The notes beneath the pieces are model-generated. The model was not told the origin of the DNA and searched no databases. It was given only the letters and a program-made list of their open reading frames with translations. Made by a program: the position numbers and the translations under genes. A DNA stretch of 33,137 bases from Campylobacterota bacterium (GTDB lineage Bacteria; Campylobacterota; Campylobacteria; Campylobacterales; Sulfurovaceae), in assembly GCA_015494795.1 (NCBI GenBank), contig WGAM01000018.1, positions 1 to 33,137 of the forward strand, written 5' to 3'. Every line of letters starts with the position of its first letter. Position 1 is the first letter of the stretch. This document shows positions 26,686-33,137 of this stretch, piece by piece.

Positions 26686-27096
26686 ATGAAAAAAATTATA
26701 GCTATCTTATTTTCTATATCACTCTTAACAGCCGATACAACTATAGTTAGAGTTAAAGGTTCTAACTTAATGTGGGAAGATACAACACATTCAGAAGAGA
26801 CAAAAGTAACTTTTTTAGAAGCCAAATCATACTGTAGAGAGTTACAACTTGGTAAATATAGTGATTGGAGACTACCTACTCTACAAGAACTCTTAAGTAT
26901 TGTAAATTATAAAAGATATAAACCTGCAATTATATATGGTTTTAGTCATGTAAATAAAGATACTCTATATTGGTCAAAAACACCTTATATTAAAGAGTCT
27001 GATGAGTATTGGGGTGTAAATTTTAAAGATGGTTCTAGTAGTAATGCAGCTATTAATTATGATAGATATATTAGATGTGTAAGAGATATAAAATAG
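26686..27096 (+). CDS. Secreted DUF1566 (Lcl C-terminal domain) protein
   Basis: This 136-residue protein has a signal peptide (MKKIIAILFSISLLTA, cleavage near residue 16). It is a single Lcl/DUF1566 domain: NLMWEDT, FLEAKSYC with YSDWRLPTLQELLSIV, a YWSKTPY segment, and the C-terminal YDRYIRCVRD. The domain has a C-type-lectin-like fold related to formylglycine-generating enzymes, with a likely disulphide between the two conserved cysteines. It probably binds something in the periplasm; no enzyme activity is known. I choose the ATG at 26686 because AAGGA ends 6 bases before it. A TTG six bases earlier would touch that box directly. It stands alone on the plus strand between nadC and infC. 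Confidence 0.88.
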   Translation: MKKIIAILFSISLLTADTTIVRVKGSNLMWEDTTHSEETKVTFLEAKSYCRELQLGKYSDWRLPTLQELLSIVNYKRYKPAIIYGFSHVNKDTLYWSKTPYIKESDEYWGVNFKDGSSSNAAINYDRYIRCVRDIK

Positions 27097-27173
27097 ATAT
27101 TCAAAAGATATAATTTTTATAGTTTTTCGATTGACCTTTTTTAAATTGATTAAACTCTATTAGAAATAAACTA

Positions 27174-27197
27174 CCCAATGGGACAAATACCATTGGG
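27174..27197. terminator. Strong 8-bp hairpin in the infC/DUF1566 intergenic region
   Basis: CCCAATGG (27174-27181) pairs perfectly with CCATTGGG (27190-27197) around an 8-base loop. It lies between two convergent genes and could end both transcripts. On the minus strand it is followed by TAGTTTATTTC, a weak T-rich tail; on the plus strand by ATTTCTG. Confidence 0.45.
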
Positions 27198-27256
27198 ATT
27201 TCTGATAAAAGTATTTAAAGAAAAATAACTATCTCTTTTAGTGGAGGAGAAGAGTA

Positions 27257-27808
27257 TTATTTTTTTATTGGTGTTACATACATATTGACATATCGTCCAT
27301 CTCGTTTTGCCGGTTGCTCTAAATTTCCTACATCTTGCAATCTTGGCCATACACGGTTCAAAACATCAACACCCCATTCAGGATTTGCCATCTCTCTACC
27401 TCTTAAAAAGACTCTTAATTTTACATGCTTTCCAGCCTCTAAAAACTCTCTAGCATGTTTTACTTTATAAGCAATATCATTTTCAGCAATTTTACATGAG
27501 AATTTAACCTCTTTAACATCTATAATTTTTTGATTTTTTCTAGCCTCTTTTTTCTTTTTTTCGAGTTGATACTTATGTTTACCATAATCCATAACTTTTG
27601 CAACAGGTGGCTTTGCATTTGGCGATACAAGTACTAAATCTAATCCTCTATTTTCAGCAATTTGTAAAGCTTTTTCCCTTGAAATAATACCAAACTGTTC
27701 ACCATTATCACTAAGAACTCTAAGCTCTCTAGCTCTAATGTTATCATTCATGATAGTCTCATCAGGTTTTTTTCTTCCTCTGTTATTTCTGTTGTTTTGT
27801 TTACTCAA
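27257..27808 (-). CDS. infC: Translation initiation factor IF-3
   Basis: IF-3 binds the 30S subunit, keeps 50S away and checks start codons. This 183-residue protein has a polar extension of about 20 residues, then the N-domain (IRARELRVL, EQFGIISREKAL, LDLVLVSPNAKPPVAKVMDYGKH). A basic linker leads to the C-domain (VKFSCKIAENDIAYK, then a KHVKLRVFLRGRE motif). The start is TTG at 27806-27808, overlapping the thrS stop by 4 bases. Non-AUG infC starts let IF-3 repress itself in E. coli (AUU there). The usual downstream rpmI and rplT are absent here. Confidence 0.96.
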   Translation of the reverse strand: MSKQNNRNNRGRKKPDETIMNDNIRARELRVLSDNGEQFGIISREKALQIAENRGLDLVLVSPNAKPPVAKVMDYGKHKYQLEKKKKEARKNQKIIDVKEVKFSCKIAENDIAYKVKHAREFLEAGKHVKLRVFLRGREMANPEWGVDVLNRVWPRLQDVGNLEQPAKRDGRYVNMYVTPIKK

Positions 27809-29619
27809 ATTTTACCTTCATTAAGTTGTTTGCTTAATTCTACCATAAAATCCTCAAATTTGAGATTATATCTCTCTTTTTTTCTTCTATCTCGTAATGC
27901 TACACTACTGTTTTGAACCTCTTCATCTCCAACAATAGCTACAAATGGAACTCTCTGTTTCTCTGCTAATCTAACTCTCTTATTTAGACTCTCATTTTTA
28001 TTATAGATTTCACAATCAATATCAATATCCATAAGTTTAGATTGAAGCTCTTTCGCATACTCATTATGAACTTCTGAAATTGGCACAATAATTACCTGTG
28101 TAGGAGCTAAAAATAGAGGAAATTCTCCTGCATAGTGTTCTGTTAAAATTCCAATAAATCTCTCAAATGAGCCTAATATTGCTCTATGTATCATTACAGG
28201 CTGTTTTCTTACATTATCTTCTGCTACATACTCAACTCCAAATCTCTCTGGAAGATTAAAATCAACCTGAATAGTTCCACACTGCCATTTTCTACCAATT
28301 GCATCTGTTATTTTAATATCAATTTTAGGTCCATAGAATGCTCCACCACCCTCATCAATAGTAAAAGGTAGATTGTTTTGATTTAGTGCCTCTTTTAATC
28401 CATCTGTTGCCAATTCCCAAACCTCATCGCTACCAATAGCTTTATCTGGTTTAGTTGAAATCTCCATAGTATAATCAAAATTAAATAGTCTCATTACACT
28501 ATCAACAAACTCTATAACATCAATAACTTCTGATGCAATCTGCTCTGGAGTGCAAAATATATGAGCATCATCTTGTGTAAACTCTCTAACTCTAAGTAGC
28601 CCATGTAATACTCCTGATTTCTCATGTCTATGGACTACACCATACTCATAATATCTTAATGGTAAATCTCTATAACTTTTACCACTCTGTTTAAATATCT
28701 GAATATGTCCAATACAGTTCATAGGCTTAATACCATACTCTTGTCCATCAATCTCTGTTAGATACATATTCTCACCATAACATGCATAGTGTCCACTAGT
28801 TCGCCACATATCAGCTTTTAAAATCTCTGGACCTCTTACAGGCATATAGCCTCTTTTAATATGTGCTTTATGTAGAATATTCTCTAGTTTATATCTAAGT
28901 TTTGCACCTTTTGGCATCCAAAATGGAAGTCCTGCACCAGACTCTTCGCTAAACATAAATAGCTCCATCTCAGCACCAATTTTTCTATGGTCTCGTTTTT
29001 TTGCCTCCTCCATCATCTTTATATAATCTTTTAGAGCATCTTTAGTAGCAAATGCAATACCATAAATTCTAGTTAACATCTCTGCATTCTCATCTCCACC
29101 AAGATAGGCACCTGCAACTCTAGTTAATTTAAAATTATTTAAAAATCTAAGAGCTGGAACATGTGGACCTCTACATAAATCTTCAAACTCTCCCTGTTTA
29201 TAGATTGAGACAACTTCATCACCTATTTTAGATAAAACTGCCTCTTTTAACTCATCATTTCCAAATTTTTTAAGAGCTTCATCTTTTGTTATCTCATACT
29301 TCTCTATCTTATATTTTTTTTTGATAAGCTCTTTCATCTTTTTTTCGATTTTTTTTAAATCATCTTGAGTAATCTTCTCATCTACCTTAAAATCATAATA
29401 AAACCCCTCATCAACAACAGGACCCACAAAAAACTTAGCATTGCTATATAACTCTTTTATTGCTTGTGCCATAAGGTGTGCTGTTGAGTGTCGAATAATC
29501 TCTAATGCCTCTTTAGAGTTACTATATTCAATCTCTCTTAACCCCTCAGAGTTACTACAACTCTGTATATCTATAATATTTCCCTGATTATCTATGTAAC
29601 CTATTAAATTCTCGTTCAA
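27805..29619 (-). CDS. thrS: Threonyl-tRNA synthetase
   Basis: This 604-residue class II synthetase charges tRNA-Thr. The N-terminal TGS-like region is short, as in Helicobacter, followed by the editing domain with the HSTAHLMAQA motif and an FVGPVVDEGFYYDF segment. The catalytic core has motif 2 (YEYGVVHRHEKSG, LHGLLRVREFTQDDAHIF) and motif 3 (GSFERFIGILTEHY), with zinc-ligand Cys in KPMNCIGH. The C-terminal anticodon domain follows from about 500. The start is TTG at 29617-29619 with AAAGGTAAG upstream; the promoter TATAAT is at 29666-29671 and the leader contains a small hairpin (29637-29647). It overlaps infC by 4 bases. Confidence 0.97.
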   Translation of the reverse strand: MNENLIGYIDNQGNIIDIQSCSNSEGLREIEYSNSKEALEIIRHSTAHLMAQAIKELYSNAKFFVGPVVDEGFYYDFKVDEKITQDDLKKIEKKMKELIKKKYKIEKYEITKDEALKKFGNDELKEAVLSKIGDEVVSIYKQGEFEDLCRGPHVPALRFLNNFKLTRVAGAYLGGDENAEMLTRIYGIAFATKDALKDYIKMMEEAKKRDHRKIGAEMELFMFSEESGAGLPFWMPKGAKLRYKLENILHKAHIKRGYMPVRGPEILKADMWRTSGHYACYGENMYLTEIDGQEYGIKPMNCIGHIQIFKQSGKSYRDLPLRYYEYGVVHRHEKSGVLHGLLRVREFTQDDAHIFCTPEQIASEVIDVIEFVDSVMRLFNFDYTMEISTKPDKAIGSDEVWELATDGLKEALNQNNLPFTIDEGGGAFYGPKIDIKITDAIGRKWQCGTIQVDFNLPERFGVEYVAEDNVRKQPVMIHRAILGSFERFIGILTEHYAGEFPLFLAPTQVIIVPISEVHNEYAKELQSKLMDIDIDCEIYNKNESLNKRVRLAEKQRVPFVAIVGDEEVQNSSVALRDRRKKERYNLKFEDFMVELSKQLNEGKI

Positions 29620-29636
29620 AACTTACCTTTAAATTT

Positions 29637-29647
29637 GCGATTATCGC
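29637..29647 (-). promoter_or_regulatory. Small hairpin in the thrS leader
   Basis: GCGA-TTA-TCGC, with partly pairing AAATT/AATTT flanks, lies between the likely transcription start and the ribosome site of thrS. It could affect translation, but the core stem is only 4 bp. Confidence 0.25.
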
Positions 29648-29665
29648 TATAAATTAAATGTGAGT

Positions 29666-29671
29666 ATTATA
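29666..29671 (-). promoter_or_regulatory. Probable -10 box for thrS-infC
   Basis: On the minus strand this is TATAAT in GATATAATACTC. The expected start is near 29659, giving a leader of about 40 bases before the TTG at 29619. Confidence 0.55.
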
Positions 29672-29708
29672 TCTTCATTTCTCTTAAGAGGTTGATTTTA
29701 TGAGATTA

Positions 29709-29717
29709 TGCTAAAAT
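29709..29717 (+). promoter_or_regulatory. Probable extended -10 box for glmM-lspA
   Basis: TGCTAAAAT fits an extended -10 (TGn plus TAAAAT). The expected start is near 29724, followed by AAGGA at 29735-29739 and the ATG at 29746. It is divergent from the thrS promoter. Confidence 0.5.
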
Positions 29718-29745
29718 TTCATTAAATTTATCTTAAGGAATATAT

Positions 29746-31083
29746 ATGGAACTATTTGGGACAGACGGAGTTAGAGGATTAGCAGGGGAGAAACTTAATG
29801 CCTTTATGGTAATGAGATTAGCAATGTCTGCTGGTATCTTTTTTAGAAAAAGAGCAAAAACAAATAAGATTTTAGTTGGAAAAGATACAAGAAGAAGTGG
29901 ATATATGATAGAGAATGCTATTGTATCTGGACTTACTGCTGTTGGCTATAATGTAGTTCAAATTGGTCCTATGCCAACACCAGCTATTGCCTTTTTAACT
30001 GAAAATATGAGATGTGATGCAGGTATTATGATTACAGCATCACACAATCCCTTTTATGATAATGGAATTAAATTTTTCAATTCAGATGGAGATAAACTAA
30101 GTAGAGTTGATGAGAGAGCAATTGAGAGAATATTTAATAATTTTGAAAAAATTGAGTCAAACTTTGCTACAAAAAAGAGTATTGGTCGCTCTAAAAGGAT
30201 AGATGATGTTATTGGTAGATATATTGTCCTAATTAAAAACTCTTTTCCAAGAGAGCTAACATTAGCAGGAATGAAGATAGTAGTAGATTGTGCTAATGGA
30301 GCATCTTATCATGTAGCCCCTACTATATTTGAAGAGTTAGGAGCAGATGTTATTCCTCTATGTATAAATCCAAATGGTTTTAATATTAATAGTAGTTGTG
30401 GAGCTATGCATCCAGACTATTTAGCAGAAAAGGTTGTAGAAAAAGGTGCTGATATTGGAATTGCACTTGATGGAGATGCAGATAGAATTGTAGTAGTTGA
30501 TGAAAAAGGTGAGATTATTGATGGAGATAAGTTAATCGGAGCTTTAGCTGTATATCTACATAGAGAGGGAAAACTTATAGATAATAAGATTGTAGCTACT
30601 ATTATGAGTAATAAAGCATTAGAGGAGTATCTAAATAGCCATGGGCTTAAGTTAGAGAGAAGTGATGTGGGAGATAAACATGTACTATCTCTAATGAAAG
30701 ATATAGGCTCTAATTTTGGTGGAGAGCAGAGTGGGCATATCATATTTTCAGACTATGCAAAAACTGGTGATGGACTATTAACCTCACTTCAAGTTTTAGC
30801 ATATATACTATATAGTAATCAAAAGGTTAGTGATGCCTTTAATCTCTTTGAACTATATCCTCAACTTCAAGAGAATATAGAGATAGTAGAAAAGAGAGAG
30901 ATAAACCAAATAGAGGGAGTTAAAGAGCTATTTAAAGAGATTGAAGATTTAGGTATTAGACATCTGGTTAGATACTCTGGTACTGAAAATCTAATGAGAA
31001 TTTTATTAGAAGGTAGAGATATAGAAGCATTAGATAGTATGATGAAAAAAACTGTAAAATTTTTTAAAGAGGCATTAGCATAA
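29746..31083 (+). CDS. glmM: Phosphoglucosamine mutase
   Basis: GlmM converts glucosamine 6-phosphate to glucosamine 1-phosphate for UDP-GlcNAc, feeding peptidoglycan and LPS. This 445-residue protein is full length. The active phosphoserine is S99 in TASHNP, the metal loop is DGDADR (241-246), the sugar-binding loop GGEQSGH, and the phosphate-binding loop [11 protein letters not shown] lies near the C-terminus. The family N-terminus LFGTDGVRG is present. The stop shares a base with the lspA ATG, a pair also seen in Helicobacter and Campylobacter. Confidence 0.98.
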   Translation: MELFGTDGVRGLAGEKLNAFMVMRLAMSAGIFFRKRAKTNKILVGKDTRRSGYMIENAIVSGLTAVGYNVVQIGPMPTPAIAFLTENMRCDAGIMITASHNPFYDNGIKFFNSDGDKLSRVDERAIERIFNNFEKIESNFATKKSIGRSKRIDDVIGRYIVLIKNSFPRELTLAGMKIVVDCANGASYHVAPTIFEELGADVIPLCINPNGFNINSSCGAMHPDYLAEKVVEKGADIGIALDGDADRIVVVDEKGEIIDGDKLIGALAVYLHREGKLIDNKIVATIMSNKALEEYLNSHGLKLERSDVGDKHVLSLMKDIGSNFGGEQSGHIIFSDYAKTGDGLLTSLQVLAYILYSNQKVSDAFNLFELYPQLQENIEIVEKREINQIEGVKELFKEIEDLGIRHLVRYSGTENLMRILLEGRDIEALDSMMKKTVKFFKEALA

Positions 31084-31535
31084 TGATAAGATATATAACT
31101 ATCTTTCTATTAGCCTCTATTGGAACTATAACTATTGACCAAAATATTAAGAGTCTATTTGTAGATGGACTATACCATTTAGAGACCTCTTGTATAAATT
31201 TAGAGCTACACTATAATAGGGGTGTAGCCTTTTCTATGTTCTCATTTTTAGGAGAGTATCTAAAATGGATACAGTTAGTTTTAATTATTCTAATTATTGG
31301 ATTTGTAATATATGAGAGATATATAAAAAAATACCCGTTTGCAATAGGTCTAATTATTGGAGGAGCTATTGGTAATCTATATGATAGATTTACACAAGAT
31401 GGAGTTGTTGATTATGTTGCATGGCATTGTGGATTTAATTTTGCTGTATTTAACTATGCTGATGTAATGATAGATTTAGGTGTAGCAATTATATTAATCA
31501 CATCTATATTTTCTAAAAAAATTACTAATAAATAG
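31083..31535 (+). CDS. lspA: Lipoprotein signal peptidase (signal peptidase II)
   Basis: LspA is an inner-membrane aspartyl protease that cleaves the signal peptide of diacylated prolipoproteins before the lipobox Cys. This 150-residue protein has four membrane helices. Catalytic residues are D110 (DGVVDYV) and D127 (FNYADVMID), and the family motifs NRGVAFSM and GGAIGNLYDRF are present. It would process the lipobox proteins at 4807-5727, 16495-16797 and 16938-17366. The ATG overlaps the glmM stop by one base (TAATG). Confidence 0.97.
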   Translation: MIRYITIFLLASIGTITIDQNIKSLFVDGLYHLETSCINLELHYNRGVAFSMFSFLGEYLKWIQLVLIILIIGFVIYERYIKKYPFAIGLIIGGAIGNLYDRFTQDGVVDYVAWHCGFNFAVFNYADVMIDLGVAIILITSIFSKKITNK

Positions 31536-31547
31536 CAGAATGTTTGT

Positions 31548-31553
31548 TATAAT
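31548..31553 (+). promoter_or_regulatory. Probable -10 box for the unknown gene at 31575
   Basis: TATAAT in TTTGTTATAATTTT, with an expected start near 31560 and a purine-rich AAAGAGA site before the ATG. This suggests the gene can be read separately from glmM-lspA. Confidence 0.45.
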
Positions 31554-31574
31554 TTTAGTAAAAAAAGAGATATT

Positions 31575-32168
31575 ATGCAGATAAAATATAGTGGTGATAA
31601 ACCAATAATAAATCAACATGGAGTTACTTTTAATAAAACAAAAGAGGATAAGTATATCTATATAAAAGGTGCAATACATATACTCCATATTATTGATTTA
31701 AAACATAAACATGAGTTTGATAATAATATTCCAGACTCAAAAATTGTAAAGATGATAAGAGAGTATCAGACAGATATAGATAAAGATATAGAAGAGGAGA
31801 AATTAAGATATAAAAATAAATTACAAGAGGAGATATTAAAAGTTCAAGAGAGTAATTTAAACCAAATAGATAAAGAGACTTGGATTAACAATCTAAAATT
31901 AATGCAAGATTATAGAATACAAAGAGCTATTAATAAACTATATTATGAACATGCAATTAAGATAATTGTAGATATTATAGAGAAAAATCAGATAGAGAGT
32001 ATGGTTCTACCATTTAATAAAATCTATTTTCATCTATTAGAGAGCATTCAAAATGCTTTAGATAATAGCCATTTCCATAATAAAAGCAATATAGAGATAA
32101 CAAAAAATAGAGATAATAAATTAGTATTAAAATTTACTATTGAACATCTAAAAAAATTAGATATATAA
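31575..32168 (+). CDS. Protein of unknown function, charged and mostly helical
   Basis: I do not recognise this 197-residue protein. There is no signal peptide or membrane helix, so it is probably cytoplasmic. The first 50 residues look beta-rich (YIYIKGAIHILHI). Residues about 60-110 are very rich in Lys and Glu with coiled-coil character (DIDKDIEEEKLRYKNKLQEE). The C-terminal part (about 120-197) is helical, then a short strand region (IEITKNRDNKLVLKF). There are no cysteines. It follows lspA by 39 bases with its own TATAAT and is convergent with the acyl-CoA ligase. Codon use matches the neighbours, so it is likely a resident gene. Confidence 0.75.
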   Translation: MQIKYSGDKPIINQHGVTFNKTKEDKYIYIKGAIHILHIIDLKHKHEFDNNIPDSKIVKMIREYQTDIDKDIEEEKLRYKNKLQEEILKVQESNLNQIDKETWINNLKLMQDYRIQRAINKLYYEHAIKIIVDIIEKNQIESMVLPFNKIYFHLLESIQNALDNSHFHNKSNIEITKNRDNKLVLKFTIEHLKKLDI

Positions 32169-32189
32169 AGTCATAATGTTAAGATTAGA

Positions 32190-33137
32190 TTATATTTTTA
32201 AAATCTCATCTCTTAATACTTTCTTATCTACTATCTCATCATGAGATGCTTTAAGAGGAAGTTCTTTTTTATATACTATAATAGTTGGTATCATATAGGT
32301 AGCTAAATATCTCTTTAGCTCAAATATTATCTTATTTTTAGGAATTTTGCTCTTAGCACTATATACTAAAACAATTTCCTCTTCTATATCTTCATTTGGA
32401 ATACTAAATACAGCACATCTATCTATATCTTTAAAGTTTTTTTCTACGACACTCTCTATCTCTTTTGGGCTTACTCTATATCCATTTGTCTTTATCATAT
32501 CATCTTTTCTATCTACAAAATAGATATACCCCTCTCTATCTCTATATACAAAGTCTCCAGATTGAACAACTATCTCATTTGAGTTTTGATTACTTAAATC
32601 TATTACTTTATTTAAGATTGAGATATTTTTAAATCTCTTCTCTGTCTCTTCAGGACTATTCCAATAACCTTTATATATACCAGCACCTCTATGGATAAGC
32701 TCTCCAATCTCAAAATCTCTACACTCTAAACCATTCTCATCAATAATATAAACCTCTACATCTGGCACAGCTTTACCAATTGAGGTTGGTCTTATATGGA
32801 TTTGAGATGGCTCAAGATATGTAGAGCGAAACGCCTCTGTTAGCCCGTGCATTGAGTAAAAATCAGCCTCTTTAAAGTAGTTATCTATCTTTTTTATCAT
32901 CTCTTGTGTTATATTTCCACCTGATGAGGTTATAACTCTAACTCCATTTAACTGTTTAGGGAGTGGTAACTTATGAGTCTCTTCATCAAACATTTTAGAG
33001 ATATATACAGGCATTAGAGCTAATATAGTAACCTTGTCTCGTATAAGATGAGCAAAAAAGCTACTTGGTAATATAAACTTATGGACTGCTAAAGTAGCCT
33101 TTTTATATAGAGAACAGAATATCTGATTTAATCCATA
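32190..33137 (-). CDS. AMP-forming acyl-CoA ligase, C-terminal part, cut by window edge
   Basis: The frame is open to the last base, so the gene continues beyond 33137; 315 residues are visible. The ATG at 33014 is internal: upstream residues (YGLNQIFCSLYKK, then HKFILPSSFFAHL) belong to the same domain. Adenylation-domain motifs seen are YSMHGLTEAFRSTY (A5), GELIHRGAGIYKGYW (A6 region) and YFVDRKDDMIKTNGYRVSP (A7/A8 region). The end, LPLKASHDEIVDKKVLR, aligns with the A10 motif but lacks the usual Gly-Lys, so the lysine that drives adenylation may be missing or shifted. The A5 and A6 wording resembles acyl-CoA ligases found with exosortase/exopolysaccharide loci. The substrate is unknown. 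Confidence 0.88.
   Translation of the reverse strand, partial: YGLNQIFCSLYKKATLAVHKFILPSSFFAHLIRDKVTILALMPVYISKMFDEETHKLPLPKQLNGVRVITSSGGNITQEMIKKIDNYFKEADFYSMHGLTEAFRSTYLEPSQIHIRPTSIGKAVPDVEVYIIDENGLECRDFEIGELIHRGAGIYKGYWNSPEETEKRFKNISILNKVIDLSNQNSNEIVVQSGDFVYRDREGYIYFVDRKDDMIKTNGYRVSPKEIESVVEKNFKDIDRCAVFSIPNEDIEEEIVLVYSAKSKIPKNKIIFELKRYLATYMIPTIIVYKKELPLKASHDEIVDKKVLRDEILKI

Noticed and set aside
30417-30743. Minus-strand ORF of 108 codons inside glmM
   Set aside because: Shadow of glmM, Ser/Pro/Leu-rich as expected of an antisense frame.
33012-33014. ATG as the start of the acyl-CoA ligase
   Set aside because: The frame stays open to the window edge and the 41 upstream codons match the adenylation domain, so the gene is simply cut.
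1-33137. tRNA, rRNA or CRISPR arrays
   Set aside because: All gaps between genes are under about 160 bases and show no cloverleaf or regularly spaced repeat on reading.

Overview
The window is low-GC DNA from a bacterium of the phylum Campylobacterota (Epsilonproteobacteria), most like the free-living Sulfurimonas/Sulfurovum type. I base this on protein character and gene order, not on a database search. The markers are a CosR/HsrA-type response regulator, an epsilon-type MutS with a C-terminal HNH nuclease domain (MutS7), the neighbour pairs gltX-yggT-slt, plsY-folB, thrS-infC and glmM-lspA, and a metal-dependent KdsA. Genes are tightly packed. The longest gap is about 160 bases (27097-27256), so no gene-free stretch exceeds 300 bases. 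I saw no tRNA, rRNA or CRISPR array.

Layout. 1-297: right end of an IS200/IS605-type element with the C-terminus of TnpB, inserted just past the stop of rplY. 304-840: rplY. 975-5727 (all minus): a signalling block with a hybrid histidine kinase, a PstS-like periplasmic protein, an HPt-receiver protein, a single-domain receiver and a phytase-like lipoprotein. 5862-7529 (plus): minC-minD-minE, which place the division site. 7531-10583 (minus): lytic transglycosylase, YggT and a glutamyl-tRNA synthetase homologue that has lost its catalytic signatures. 10654-16450 (minus): kdsA, a class A penicillin-binding protein and mutS7-HNH. 16495-18764: two small lipoproteins (one with a SPOR domain) and cobQ. 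18761-23181: an RND/MMPL exporter and a CosR-type two-component pair. 23308-26566: folB, plsY, an M23 peptidase and nadC. 26686-27096 (plus): a DUF1566 protein. 27257-29619 (minus): infC and thrS. 29746-32168 (plus): glmM, lspA and an unknown gene. 32190-33137 (minus): the C-terminal part of an AMP-forming acyl-CoA ligase.

Much of the content serves the cell envelope: peptidoglycan synthesis and cleavage, LPS Kdo synthesis, phospholipid synthesis, lipoprotein maturation and septum placement. The rest is mostly translation and signalling. The points most worth a second look are the catalytically degenerate GluRS at the conserved gltX locus, the self-contained MutS7-HNH, the phosphorelay cassette with no visible output domain, the CosR orthologue that keeps its phospho-acceptor and a kinase partner, and the heavy use of TTG starts (8 of 31 genes, no GTG).
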